In this document: one piece after another, positions 34,794-43,508 of the stretch | Layout: the number at the start of each line of letters is the position of its first letter | How positions within the stretch are numbered: position 1 is the stretch's first letter | Origin: Bin22 sp965207275 | GTDB lineage: Bacteria > Chloroflexota > Dehalococcoidia > Lucifugimonadales > UBA3495 | Length of the DNA stretch: 64,000 nucleotides | Assembly (NCBI GenBank): GCA_965207275.1 | Contig: CBDBMH010000002.1 | Location: forward strand, 2,852,001 to 2,916,000 | Reading direction: 5' to 3' | Program-made: the position numbers and the translations under genes | The notes under the pieces: generated by a model | The model's input: only the letters and a program-made list of their open reading frames with translations | The model's database searches: none | What the model was told of the DNA's origin: nothing

Positions 34794-35504
34794 CTAGTAT
34801 TCCTCCAGTCCCAAGGCCTCCAGCTCCAGGCGGTCGCGGCGCTGGAGGAGGGTTTCGCCCTGGTAGAGCCAGTACCTGACGGCAAAGGGAGTGTGCTTCC
34901 ACTGCTTGAGTTTGGAGGCGAGGCTGGTCAGGGTGTAGTACTCCCCGTCGAAGGTTACGCCGGTGCTGTCGTTGGCGACTTGGCACTTTATTTCCGGATC
35001 GTCTCCCCACTCCAGGGAAGCGCCCTTGGGTACGTCCACCATGGAAAAGGTAAAGCTCTCCCGACGCCTTATGGGCTGTTCGCTCTCCAGGTCCCGGAAT
35101 TCGTACTCGGCCTTTTGGTATCGGTGGCCGTTGGGCGTTACTTCCTCTATGGCCAGTAGTTGGAGGATTGCTTTCACCCGGAAGGGCTCAACCCCCTCGA
35201 AGAACTCGCGGTTCTGCCTGACCCGGAAGTCGCCAAAGGCGGTGTGGATGGCCTTTTCCACCTGGGAGCAATTGCTCACCAGGGCAGCATATTCGCAGTC
35301 AAATGAGCGGGGCACACCGGTGCTGTCCAGCTGGCGCATCCGGTCTTCCACATCCTCGGCGCTGTTGCCGCTGGTGTAGCCGATCTTGATATAGCCCGGC
35401 ATGGCGACGTTGCTGAGAACGTAAACGATGCCCGTGGAGGGTGGGGTAGCGCCAAAAATACTGGCGCCAGGCTGCTGGCCCAATTCGTAAGCTTCCTCGG
35501 CCAT
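34794..35504 (-). CDS. GIY-YIG nuclease family protein with C-terminal effector-associated-like domain
   Basis: A 236-residue protein. Residues ~20-115 are a T5orf172/MUG113-type GIY-YIG domain (GIVYVLSNVAMPGYIKIGYT, DRMRQLDSTGVPRSFDCEYAA, VEKAIHTAFGDFRV). Residues ~160-235 form a compact beta-rich module (VPKGASLEWGDDPEIKC, VTFDGEYYTLTSLASKL, YWLYQGETLLQRRDRLE) resembling the RAMA-like domain often attached to nucleases and methyltransferases. ATG 35504 has GGAGA just upstream; the frame is open to 35588. The protein could be a DNA-damage or defence nuclease. The module assignment is tentative. Confidence 0.8.
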   Translation of the reverse strand: MAEEAYELGQQPGASIFGATPPSTGIVYVLSNVAMPGYIKIGYTSGNSAEDVEDRMRQLDSTGVPRSFDCEYAALVSNCSQVEKAIHTAFGDFRVRQNREFFEGVEPFRVKAILQLLAIEEVTPNGHRYQKAEYEFRDLESEQPIRRRESFTFSMVDVPKGASLEWGDDPEIKCQVANDSTGVTFDGEYYTLTSLASKLKQWKHTPFAVRYWLYQGETLLQRRDRLELEALGLEEY

Positions 35505-35592
35505 GACGTCTCCAGGATCCTGAATATTCGATTCGGGTTCAAGGGAGAATTCGGACGACTCCGGCCATTGCCGGCCCCTGGGAAACACCTGC

Positions 35593-37224
35593 CTAACCTC
35601 CCACCACGTAATCCTGGTATCTCTCCCTCAGCGCTTTCTTGTCAAACTTGCCCACGCTGGTCTTGGGGATTTCGTCGATGAACACCACGTCGTCGGGCAG
35701 CCACCAGCGGGCGAACCGGTCGCGAATGAAGTCCAGCACCTGGGCCTTGTCCAGGCTGTCGCCGGCGCCCTCCCGGGGCACCACGCAGGCCAGGGGACGT
35801 TCCACCCAGGTGGGATGGGGAATGGCGATAACCGCCGCCTCCAACACGTCCGGGTGGGCGATAATGGCCGTCTCCAGGTCCACCGAGGAAATCCACTCGC
35901 CGCCGCTCTTGACCATGTCCTTGACCCGGTCGCCGATCTGTACGTAGCCCTCCGGGTCAACCGAGGCAATGTCTCCGCTGTGGTACCAGCCGTCGATGTA
36001 GGTCTCGGCAGTCCGGTCATCATTGTAATACTCCCGGGATATCCAGGGGCCGCGGAAGAGCAGTTCGCCCCGCTGCTCCCCGTCCCAGGGCAGGTCGTTG
36101 CCTTTGTCGTCCACCAGACGCATTTCCAGGCCGGCTACTACCATGCCCTGGCTGCCAGCCAGTTCATACTTTTCATCCTGGGGCAGGTCTTCCAGGTTGC
36201 TCTTGAACCGGTTGTAGGTGACGATGGGAGTGGCCTCGGTCATGCCGTAGGCGTGTACCAGGTTAACGCCCAGTTTTTCCCGGTAGGCCCGAATGACGCT
36301 GACCGGAACCGCCGAACCGCCGCTGATGACGGCCCGCAGGGATGAGAAGTCATAACTTTGACCGGAGCGTTCCAGGTAGTCCAGCACCCCCACCCAGATG
36401 GTGGGTACGCCGGCGGTTACGGTGACTTTATGCCGGTCGATAAGTTCGCAGATGGCCTGGGGGTCGGGCCGGACGCCGGGCATGACCTGGCTGGCCCCCA
36501 CCAGGGCGCTGGAATAGGGGAAGCCCCAGCAGTTGGCGTGGAACATGGGCACCACGGCCATGGTAGTGTCCCCCTCACTGAAGGCCACCGTGTCGGCCAT
36601 GCACTCGGCCATGGAGTGCAGGTAAAGGGCCCGGTGGCTGTAGATAACCCCCTTGGGCCGCCCGGTGGTGGCCGAGGTGTAGCACAGGCCGGCCGGGGCG
36701 TATTCGTCCGTCGGCGGGGAACTGAACTCGTCGGAGGCCTGGGCCAGCAGGGACTCGTAACTGACGGCGTTGGGCAGGGTGGTGGCCGGCTCAGGGTCGT
36801 CGGTCAGGATGATGTAGTGCTCCACGGAATCAAGCTGGTGAGACAGGGCTTCCAGGACGGGACACAGGTCGGGATCGACGAAAATTACCTTGTCCCCAGC
36901 GTGGTTGACGATGTACACCAGGTCGTCGGGAAAGAGGCGGATGTTGATGGTGTGGTTGACGGCGCCCATGGCCGGAGAGGCGAAGTAGGCTTCCAGGTGA
37001 CGGTAGGTGTTCCAGGCGAAGGTGCCCACCCGGTCGCCCGGCTTCACACCGAGGGCAGTCAGGGCGTTGCACAGCTTGTTTACCCGGCCGGCCAGGTCGC
37101 GGTAGGTGTAGCGGTGAACCCCGCCTTCCGTACCTTCAACACGGGTGATGATCTCCTTGTTGGGGAAGGCGGTCCGGGCGCGATCAAGGATGCTGGACAC
37201 CAGCAGAGGGTAGTGCATGGTCAT
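35593..37224 (-). CDS. Long-chain acyl-CoA synthetase / AMP-forming ligase
   Basis: A 543-residue ANL-superfamily enzyme. Motifs: LCYTSATTGRPKGVIYSH (A3), VHAYGMTEATP (A5), YHSGDIASVDPEGY (A7), DRVKDMVKSGGEWIS (A8) and KTSVGKFDKKALRE (A10), whose Lys catalyses adenylation. It activates a fatty or aromatic acid to its CoA ester. GGGGAGG stands ~7 bases before ATG 37224. It is independent of the other acyl-CoA genes here, and could feed the enoyl-CoA hydratase and MaoC steps. Confidence 0.95.
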   Translation of the reverse strand: MTMHYPLLVSSILDRARTAFPNKEIITRVEGTEGGVHRYTYRDLAGRVNKLCNALTALGVKPGDRVGTFAWNTYRHLEAYFASPAMGAVNHTINIRLFPDDLVYIVNHAGDKVIFVDPDLCPVLEALSHQLDSVEHYIILTDDPEPATTLPNAVSYESLLAQASDEFSSPPTDEYAPAGLCYTSATTGRPKGVIYSHRALYLHSMAECMADTVAFSEGDTTMAVVPMFHANCWGFPYSSALVGASQVMPGVRPDPQAICELIDRHKVTVTAGVPTIWVGVLDYLERSGQSYDFSSLRAVISGGSAVPVSVIRAYREKLGVNLVHAYGMTEATPIVTYNRFKSNLEDLPQDEKYELAGSQGMVVAGLEMRLVDDKGNDLPWDGEQRGELLFRGPWISREYYNDDRTAETYIDGWYHSGDIASVDPEGYVQIGDRVKDMVKSGGEWISSVDLETAIIAHPDVLEAAVIAIPHPTWVERPLACVVPREGAGDSLDKAQVLDFIRDRFARWWLPDDVVFIDEIPKTSVGKFDKKALRERYQDYVVGG

Positions 37225-37416
37225 GGTCAAGCCTCCCCGGTCCCCGTCCACAATGGGCTACGGAGACTCTCGAAGCTGGAATATATCCGTCTATTGGCAC
37301 GGATACTCGGCAGTGGAGAGTCAGTGCTTCTTCCGGCCGTCACAGCCTCAGCACCCGTGCGCCGTTTTTGCATTGGGCATATTCTACGCTATTTCTTGCG
37401 CCGACGCAGGCCCTTC

Positions 37417-38686
37417 TCAGGCGCGCGCACTCCCCACAGTCGCCCGCACAGGGTGGGGCAGAGGCCGGTTGAAAGGGTAGTCCTTCTCGTTGAAGGGACC
37501 CCGGTCGGGTTGGGTATTGCCGGAGGCGTCCATGGCGCGGGTCGTAATGGTGTTTTGCCCTGGCTCTGCCCGCCACGTCAGCTGGAGCCGAGTTCAGGAA
37601 TATTGGGGTTGCGAACCGGGCAGTTCTGCATCGTACCAGGACCCTCCCCCGTCCTTCCTCCACTCTACCCGGACCATGGGCCCATAGGGGGAATGGGCAT
37701 AACCGTGAAGCCGATGGCTCCCGGCGGGCAGTTCCGGGGGCCAGGGAAGGGCCAGGGCGCTCTTGATGCTTTGAATCTCCAAAGGCTGGCCCCAGGCCTC
37801 TCCCTCCGGCGGATAATCGTCGACGATCAACGCGTAGGAACCGGTGTTGTTCCTGGTCCACACTCGTTGGGTGGAGACGATTATCCGGCCCAGCCACTTG
37901 ATATGGGAGCTTCCCACCCAGCCCGGAACCAGGACGCGCACCGGGAATCCGCGGTCCCTGGGAAACGGTTCGCCGTTGAGAAAATAGGCCAGCAAGGTGT
38001 CCGGGTGCAGAGTTCTCCACGGGCAATGCCCGGCGGAAGTGCTTTCCGGGGGATCTCGGTCCAGTCCCACCAGCAAGACATTGACCGCGTTGTCTTTGAT
38101 TCCGGCCAGGGGAAGCACGTCCCGCAGAGAAGCTCCCAGCCGTTCCCCGTTGCCGACGCCGCCAGTCATCCACTGGGTCCCGGATGCGGCGCGCCCTTGT
38201 ATCAGATCGAACATGGCGCGATGGTTGCCAGCGTACTCCGGGTAACACATCAATAGGCGGGGGGCAGGCCCAGGATGTCGTCGCAGGTCAACTCGGGCGG
38301 CCTGCCGAGGGCGTTCCCTTCCACCGGCAGCCGCCAGTCGGCAGCGTCCAGGTCTAGGCCGGTGGAGTTATTGCGGGCGAAGAGGTGCTTATGGGAGGTT
38401 ATCGGGCCCTGGTGTTTTCCAGGCGGGCCTCCAGGCTTTTCCCGTCGTGGTGAGCAAAAAAGGACGCCGGGTCCTTAAGCCAGGCCCCGCCGCTCGATTT
38501 GGGAGTAAGGCTCGGTCACTCGGCCAGATATCGGGGCGCATCAGCTGAATCGCCTGTTCCACAGGCGGCAAGCAGTGTGGCCACTCCCCCCAAGGTCATC
38601 AACCAAAGGAAGTTACGCCGATCTATCCCCCTGGCTCAGGCGAAATTCCGGAGTGCGCCGCTGCCTGCCTTATCCTCTTCGGACAC
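37417..38686 (-). pseudogene. Decayed Tat-exported sulfite-oxidase-family molybdoenzyme
   Basis: Read on the minus strand, pieces of one protein are collinear but interrupted. From a GTG at 38686: a Tat-like leader DRRNFLWLM with a lipobox-like LLAACG, then PASFFAHHDGKSLEARLE. A shifted frame gives HLFARNNSTGLDLDAADWRLPVEGNAL and PPELTCDDILGLP. After a second shift come CYPEYAGNHR, LLAYFLNGEPFPRDRGFPVRVLVPGWVG and IKWLGRIIVS of the molybdopterin domain, then the Mo-co dimerisation domain. The last domain is cut by TGA at 37594-37596 and continues in the same frame (LTWRAEPGQNTITTRAMDASG) to 37417. Two more in-frame TGAs lie near 38640 and 38530. This enzyme is lost. Confidence 0.8.
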
Positions 38687-38746
38687 TCAAGCCTTACCCG
38701 GGGTGCTCGCGCCTCAAGTCAGGCTCACCACTCCAGCCTGAAGTCA

Positions 38747-38930
38747 TGTCGCTCTGAGATTGCCGAAGCAGAATATCCACTCTTGGCGGGGGCCTAGAAT
38801 CCTGCCCCTGAGTCCGGTTGCGGGTAGGAAAGCCGGTTTGAAGGAAAGATTTTAGATGCTTCGGCGAAGTTTATCCTGAGCTTGGCCGAAGGGCTCACCA
38901 TGACATTGCGACGGGGCGCAATTGCCCTCA
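38747..38930. repeat. CTGAG-type palindromic intergenic repeat
   Basis: The unit runs from tgtcgctctgagattgccgaag (38747) to ggctcaccatgacattgcg, and then gcgcaattgcccc-like sequence (38916-38927). Internal words are gggcctagaatcctgcccctgagtccggttgcggg and cctgagcttggccgaaggg. The gap 38687-39001 holds only this element. Confidence 0.7.
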
Positions 38931-39001
38931 AGACGAACGGACTTCCAACGCAACCCGCAGTCCAATGACGATAGTAAACCAGGATCAGGCCCAGTACGAA
39001 C

Positions 39002-39796
39002 CTACCCGGACTTGATGCTAACCCCGCCGTCGACAGCCCAGGTCTGGCCGGTAACGTAGGCGGCGGCGGGGGAGGCCAGGAAAACGGAGAGGTAGCCGAT
39101 CTCTTTCAGGTAGCCCACCCGGCCCAGGGGCACCTGCTCCCTGGAGGCGTCCTGGCGGGCCTGGTATGCCTCGGCGGACATCTGGTCCGGGTCGGGGAAG
39201 CTGCCCGGGGCCACGGAGTTGACCCGCACGCCATAGGGCGCCCACTCCTGGGCCAGGGACTCGGTGAAGCGCATTACCCCCGCCTTGGCGGCATCGTAGG
39301 CGGCGGAACCCTGGCGGCCCCGAAAGGCGGCCCAGCCGGAGATATTGATGACGGAACCCTGCCGCCGCTCCAGCAGGTGGGCGCCAAAAGCGCGGCAACC
39401 CTGGAAGGCCTCAGTCAGGTTCACGTCTACGATGAAATGCCACTCCTCCTCGCTCATGCCCTCCACGCCAATACCAGGGAGCTTGACCACGGGCTTGCGG
39501 ATGGCGTCGCCCACGCAGGTAATCAGGGTGTCCAAGTGGCCGAACTCGGCCAGGGCCTGCTGGGCGATACGGTCCATGTCAGCGGCCAGCGTGGCGTCGC
39601 CGGTAAGGGGGAGGGCAGCCTGTCCCAGGGCCCGTATCTGTTCGGCCACGGAGTTGACGCCGACGTCGGTAAGGCCGGTAATGGCCACGTCGGCCCCGGC
39701 CTCGGCGAAGGCCAGGGCAATGCCCTTGCCGATACCCCGGCCCGCGCCGGTGATCAGAACTTTCTGGCCCGCTACGTCAAACTCTGGAAGACTCAT
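39002..39796 (-). CDS. Short-chain dehydrogenase/reductase
   Basis: A 264-residue SDR: VLITGAGRGIGKGIALAFAEAGADVAITG, LDTLITCVGDAIRKP, the catalytic Ser in VINISGWAAF, and AYDAAKAGVMRFTESLAQEWAPYGVRVNSVAPG with the Tyr-Lys pair. The end reads YVTGQTWAVDGGVSIKSG, the classical C-terminal motif. GGGAGGGG precedes ATG 39796. It is monocistronic with no clear pathway neighbour. Confidence 0.93.
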   Translation of the reverse strand: MSLPEFDVAGQKVLITGAGRGIGKGIALAFAEAGADVAITGLTDVGVNSVAEQIRALGQAALPLTGDATLAADMDRIAQQALAEFGHLDTLITCVGDAIRKPVVKLPGIGVEGMSEEEWHFIVDVNLTEAFQGCRAFGAHLLERRQGSVINISGWAAFRGRQGSAAYDAAKAGVMRFTESLAQEWAPYGVRVNSVAPGSFPDPDQMSAEAYQARQDASREQVPLGRVGYLKEIGYLSVFLASPAAAYVTGQTWAVDGGVSIKSG

Positions 39797-40083
39797 GCTG
39801 CCCCTCCCGCCAAGGGCAGACGTTCCGCCGGCGCCGTTAATGTAGTCCTGGGCCAGTGTAAATGCAGGGGTAAAGAGCGTCAACGTAGGACGCATGGATA
39901 TGACGCGCCGTCACCCCCTTCCCAACCTTCCCCCGTCAAGGGCAAAGGACTTCTTCAGAGGTTCCGCAGGACGTACAATATCGGCCCTTTCCCAGACTTC
40001 GGGGGTTGGGAACGGGGAGGTCTCACGTTGACCGCATGCGAAGGCTGTCTCTATAATTCTTTGCACCATTGGAGGACTGCAAG

Positions 40084-40368
40084 TTGCCCTGGACGTGGGA
40101 CCCCGCAAAGAATCTCGAGAACCTGGCAAAGCATCGAGTCCCTTTCGAAATTGCGCAACGAGTCTTCGATGACGACTACTGCTTCACTTACGATGACCCG
40201 TTCCCCTACGAAACAAGGTTCAGAACGGTCGGCCTTGTCGGACCTTCAATGTTGATAGTGATACATACGGAGAACGATCCGGAGCCTCAATCGGGCGACA
40301 GGACAGGACGCATCATCAGTGTGAGAAAGGCCACTCGCCTGGAACGAGCTATCTATGAAGAAAAATAG
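40084..40368 (+). CDS. brnT: BrnT family toxin
   Basis: A 94-residue BrnT (DUF497) ribonuclease toxin: WTWDPAKNLENLAKHRVPFEIAQRVFDD at the N-terminus, then strands (ETRFRTVGLVG, SMLIVIHTEND), and the C-terminal IISVRKATRLERAIYEE. BrnT has a RelE-like fold and cleaves RNA. I chose TTG 40084 because GGAGG is 8 bases upstream and the protein then starts at the family's W-D motif; another TTG at 40069 is possible. The end overlaps brnA by 14 bases, the normal toxin-first arrangement. Confidence 0.92.
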   Translation: MPWTWDPAKNLENLAKHRVPFEIAQRVFDDDYCFTYDDPFPYETRFRTVGLVGPSMLIVIHTENDPEPQSGDRTGRIISVRKATRLERAIYEEK

Positions 40369-40648
40369 CGATAACCTGACTGAAGAAGAATGGAAGCTGC
40401 TGTACGAGTTGGAGGACATGCCGGAGGAGGAAATCGACACCGACGATATTCCTGAAGTCTTGGAGGTACGGAACCCCCGAAGAAGCTCCTTGCCTCGCCG
40501 CAGTCAAGACAGAGTAGTTATCAGCTTGGATCAGGACATATTGACTTGGTGGGAATCAATGCCCGACGGAGAGAGCAAACCTGACCGCTGGGTCAACGAA
40601 ATAGTCAGGGCGCATATCGAAAAAGAGAAAAACGGTCCCCGTTCGTAG
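40355..40648 (+). CDS. brnA: BrnA family antitoxin
   Basis: A 97-residue antitoxin overlapping brnT. The first half is acidic (TEEEWKLLYELEDMPEEEIDTDD), suited to wrapping the toxin. The second half (SQDRVVISLDQDILTWWESMP followed by DRWVNEIVRAHIEKEK) is the ribbon-helix-helix DNA-binding part. BrnA normally represses its own operon when bound to BrnT. Start ATG within brnT, no separate promoter seen. Confidence 0.9.
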   Translation: MKKNSDNLTEEEWKLLYELEDMPEEEIDTDDIPEVLEVRNPRRSSLPRRSQDRVVISLDQDILTWWESMPDGESKPDRWVNEIVRAHIEKEKNGPRS

Positions 40649-40851
40649 GAACCGATCTGCCTTCAAGTTGAGAGGGCATCAATTAATTCGGGTCTACCAG
40701 GTTCTGACTAACGAGAGCCGACAAATAGCGAAAGGCATGCTCACCCCTTCTCATTCGGACAAGGGGTGTTTCTGTCCCCTGCTTTGACCCCCGTCTCTCC
40801 CTCTTGTAATATGCGGGCAAATTGCGACTTGTATATGAGGAGGCGCCTCCC

Positions 40852-41880
40852 ATGAAAGCCGTTTACTTGCAGGAACCGGGCGGACCAGAAGCTCTGGTGT
40901 ATGGCGACCTGCCGGACCCGGAAGTTGCTCCGGGCGAGGTGATGCTGCGGGTCCGCGGCAGCGCCCTGAACCGGGCCGACATGGGCATGCGCAACCGGGG
41001 CCGCAGCGGCCAGAGTCCCCGCATCATGGGCATGGACGTGGCCGGCGAGGTCGTGTCCATCAGTCCCGACGCCAATACCACGCTTCAGGTGGGGGAGCGA
41101 GTGCTCCTGGAGAACCGGGTCAAGTGCCACCTCTGCGATTCTTGCGTGGACGGAAATGACCAGTACTGTATCGTCCAGAAACGCATCGGGGTGGACCTCG
41201 ACGGCGGCCATGCCGAGTACATCACGGCCCCGGCCATTAACGCATACCGGATTCCCGACAGCATGAGCTACGCCGAGGCCGCCGCCATTCCCCTGGCCGG
41301 CCATACTGCCTGGCAGTGCATGGTGGTCCAGGGCCAGGTAAAGTCCTGGGACGACGTGCTGATCCAGGCAGCCGGTAGCGGCGTGGCCAGCATGGCCATT
41401 CAGATCGCCAAGATGGTGGGGGCGCGGGTAATCACCACCGCCGGCAGCGACTGGAAGCTGGAAGAGGCCAGAAAATGGGGGGCGGATGAGGTAATCAACT
41501 ACCGGGAGACGTCCAATATCAGCGAGCGGGTCAAAGAGTTGACCGACGGCAAGGGGGTGGACCTGGTATTCGACGTGGTGGGCGCCGAGGTATGGGAACA
41601 GAACATGCTGTCCCTGAAGCCGGGCGGGCGGCTGGTCATTACGGGAGTTACCTCGGGGGCCAGCACCAACATGGACCTGTCGATCCTGCAGGGCCGCCCC
41701 CTGCACCTGATGGGCAGCGGAGGCCGAACCCGCCGCAGTTTCGGCGACCTGATGAAGTGCGTCAACAACGGGGAACTCAAGGGCATTGTGGGCCAGACCT
41801 TTCCCCTGGAAAACGTGACCGACGCCCACCGGGTAATGGAGTCCAGAGAATTCTTCGGCAAGCTGGTTATTGAGAGTTAG
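40852..41880 (+). CDS. Zinc-binding medium-chain dehydrogenase/quinone-reductase-like protein
   Basis: A 342-residue MDR protein: MKAVYLQEPGGPEALVYGDLPDPE, MGMDVAGEVVSISPD, the structural zinc lobe CHLCDSCVDGNDQYC, VLIQAAGSGVASMAIQIAKMVGARVITTAGS for NADP binding, and VDLVFDVVGAEVWEQN. The combination of quinone-reductase-like sequence with an intact four-Cys lobe is typical of many uncharacterised family members. AGGAGG lies upstream of ATG 40852 within a short palindrome (gaggaggcgcctccc) that could mask or expose the ribosome site. The substrate is unknown. Confidence 0.92.
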   Translation: MKAVYLQEPGGPEALVYGDLPDPEVAPGEVMLRVRGSALNRADMGMRNRGRSGQSPRIMGMDVAGEVVSISPDANTTLQVGERVLLENRVKCHLCDSCVDGNDQYCIVQKRIGVDLDGGHAEYITAPAINAYRIPDSMSYAEAAAIPLAGHTAWQCMVVQGQVKSWDDVLIQAAGSGVASMAIQIAKMVGARVITTAGSDWKLEEARKWGADEVINYRETSNISERVKELTDGKGVDLVFDVVGAEVWEQNMLSLKPGGRLVITGVTSGASTNMDLSILQGRPLHLMGSGGRTRRSFGDLMKCVNNGELKGIVGQTFPLENVTDAHRVMESREFFGKLVIES

Positions 41881-41957
41881 TTCCTTCGTTCATCCGCAAA
41901 GGACACGAGGGGGCGCGAAGTACTTCCGTCGTCTTTGCCCTTGGTATCCTGCGTGGC

Positions 41958-42884
41958 TTAATGGTGGTTGACGTTGTAGGTGGCCGGATTTTCGGTCACC
42001 CGGTCCTCTTCCTGCAGCTTGGCCAGGTGGGTGCCCACGTTGCGGGCAGCGGCGCGCCGCAGGTTCTTGCGCAGGTTGCGGGGATAGACGGCGCTTACCG
42101 TGTCGTCCACCGTTTCCGCTCCCTGGGACAGGGCAGCCAGCACCTGGTCTTCCCGCTCCTGCCGGTGGTGCAGGTACCAGCGGATGCGGGCCTCTCCGTT
42201 ATGGATGGTCTGGCCATGGCCGGGGCAGATGATGGCCGGCTTTTGCCTTGCCATCAGTTCCAGCGATTCCATGTACTGCTTCAGGTTTCGGACGCTGGAA
42301 GAGGAGTTGCCCAGGATGTTGTCACCGCTGAACAGGACGTTGTCGGCCCGCAGGTAGTAGCAGACGTGGTCGTCTTCGTGCCCCGGGGTGAACAAGGCCC
42401 GCAGGGAAACTCCCTGGCCCCCTGACTCTGAGCCTGTCGCCTCCGCTCGTCCTGAGCCTGTCGAAGGACCGCTAACTCTTGGTTCCACCGGCTCGCCGCG
42501 TACGGGGCCGCCGGTCCAGACCAGTTCCCGTGACCGCAGCTTGACCACGCAGTCTTCCCCCAGCCTTTGCGCCAGGACCGGCGCCAGCTTTGGGTGGCAG
42601 CGGACCGGGCAGTTGAAAGCCTCCTGCAGCCGGTCCAGGCCGCCGATGTGATCGCCGTGACCGTGGGTTACCAGGATGGCGGACATGCGGGGCCGTCCCA
42701 GTTCCTCGTGATAATCCAGGATCTGGCGGGTCCAGCGCCGGTAGGGCTCGCCGGAATCCACCAGCACCATGCGGTCGCCGGGGTCGCCAACAAAGTAAAT
42801 CTGGGTGCCGCCGGGGTGCATGGCCCCGAAGGTGGACTGGTCTTCCTGGATGTGGGTGCTGTAGATGTGCCGGGTTATTTGCAT
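41958..42884 (-). CDS. MBL-fold metallo-hydrolase with in-frame palindromic repeat insertion
   Basis: A 308-residue LACTB2-like metallo-beta-lactamase-fold hydrolase: THGHGDHIGG (residues ~77-86) binds zinc, followed by TPGHEDDH, LFSGDNILGN and CPGHGQTI. The C-terminal region (RRAAARNVGTHLAKLQEEDRV) resembles the winged-helix tail of glyoxalase-type relatives. Between the strand VWTGG and the strand SLRALFTPGH lies an extra ~30-residue segment, GPVRGEPVEPRVSG then PSTGSGRAEATGSESGG, encoded by a repetitive palindrome; it falls in a surface turn, so the protein may still fold. ATG 42884 fits the family start. The hydrolysed ester or thioester is unknown. Confidence 0.9.
   Translation of the reverse strand: MQITRHIYSTHIQEDQSTFGAMHPGGTQIYFVGDPGDRMVLVDSGEPYRRWTRQILDYHEELGRPRMSAILVTHGHGDHIGGLDRLQEAFNCPVRCHPKLAPVLAQRLGEDCVVKLRSRELVWTGGPVRGEPVEPRVSGPSTGSGRAEATGSESGGQGVSLRALFTPGHEDDHVCYYLRADNVLFSGDNILGNSSSSVRNLKQYMESLELMARQKPAIICPGHGQTIHNGEARIRWYLHHRQEREDQVLAALSQGAETVDDTVSAVYPRNLRKNLRRAAARNVGTHLAKLQEEDRVTENPATYNVNHH
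42418..42505. repeat. Protein-coding palindromic repeat element inside the MBL gene
   Basis: The inserted stretch contains gcctccgctcgtcctgagcc and tgtcgaaggaccgctaac, the same palindromic word found between genes at 31690-31713. Its length keeps the reading frame. It encodes Gly/Ser/Glu-rich residues not expected in this fold. Confidence 0.65.
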
Positions 42885-43029
42885 GGTTGTTGCCCTTCTT
42901 TTCAATCCACGAATACGCACGAATTGCCACGAACGGGTTGTTGATCGTTCCTGCCTGTTCGTGGAAGAATACCCGCTTGGATAGTATAGTATGTATTTGA
43001 GGACAAGGCACCGGCGCACGCTGGAGCGG

Positions 43030-43251
43030 ATGTTTGCCAGACCTACCCCCTCGGACATTCGCTGGGCAGAGGTGGAGTCATTGCTAAGGGCGCTGGATGT
43101 GTAAATAGGCCAGAGAGCGGGTTCTCGGGTGCGGATAAGCAGGGACGGCAAGGGAATTGTGGTACACGAACCCCACCCTTCGCCTCATCTGTTGAGATCA
43201 ACGGTGCGAGAAATCGCTGCATTTCTATCAGACATAGGAGTGTCCCCGTGA
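43030..43251 (+). pseudogene. hicA: HicA toxin gene with an in-frame nonsense codon
   Basis: ATG 43030 opens MFARPTPSDIRWAEVESLLRALDV, a HicA-like beginning, then TAA at 43102-43104. In the same frame and without any shift the protein continues IGQRAGSRVRISRDGKG, IVVHEPHPSPHLL and VREIAAFLSDIGVSP, the rest of a HicA domain including the GSR turn and catalytic-type His. The frame ends at TGA 43249-43251, whose last base is the A of the hicB ATG. A single base change therefore silenced the toxin, while the coupled antitoxin remains. Confidence 0.8.
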
Positions 43252-43469
43252 TGGAATACAAGGGATACATTGCTGAGTACGAATATGACGATATAGCCAA
43301 GGCTTATTGTGGGCGGGTCATCAATTCCGGTGCCTATTCCATTGTTACTTTCGTTTCTTCAGACACTGACGGGCTGATGCGGGAATTCCAGATATCGGTT
43401 GATGAATACCTGGCCTGGTGCGCCGAGGACGGCGTCGAGCCAGTCAAACCCCATACCCACACTGCGTAA
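43251..43469 (+). CDS. hicB: HicB-type antitoxin, orphaned
   Basis: A 72-residue HicB-like protein: MEYKGYIAEYEYDDIAKAYCGRV and VTFVSSDTDGLMREFQISVDEYLAWCAEDGVEP match the partial RNase-H-like fold of HicB. It overlaps the stop of the disrupted hicA by one base (TGATG). A GTG one codon earlier is an alternative start. Its C-terminal DNA-binding part is very short or absent, so self-regulation is doubtful. With hicA broken it has no active cognate toxin here; another HicAB pair is at 48452-49013. Confidence 0.85.
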   Translation: MEYKGYIAEYEYDDIAKAYCGRVINSGAYSIVTFVSSDTDGLMREFQISVDEYLAWCAEDGVEPVKPHTHTA

Positions 43470-43508
43470 TCTCACTTGAGACTGTAAGCCGCGACCTAAT
43501 ACTCCTCT

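Noticed and set aside
36358..38256. A 632-residue plus-strand frame
   Set aside because: It crosses the acyl-CoA synthetase and the molybdoenzyme pseudogene on the other strand, with no homology of its own.
40846..40866. Palindrome gaggaggcgcctccc before the MDR gene as an operator
   Set aside because: It includes the ribosome-binding site and one occurrence is not enough to claim a regulator site.
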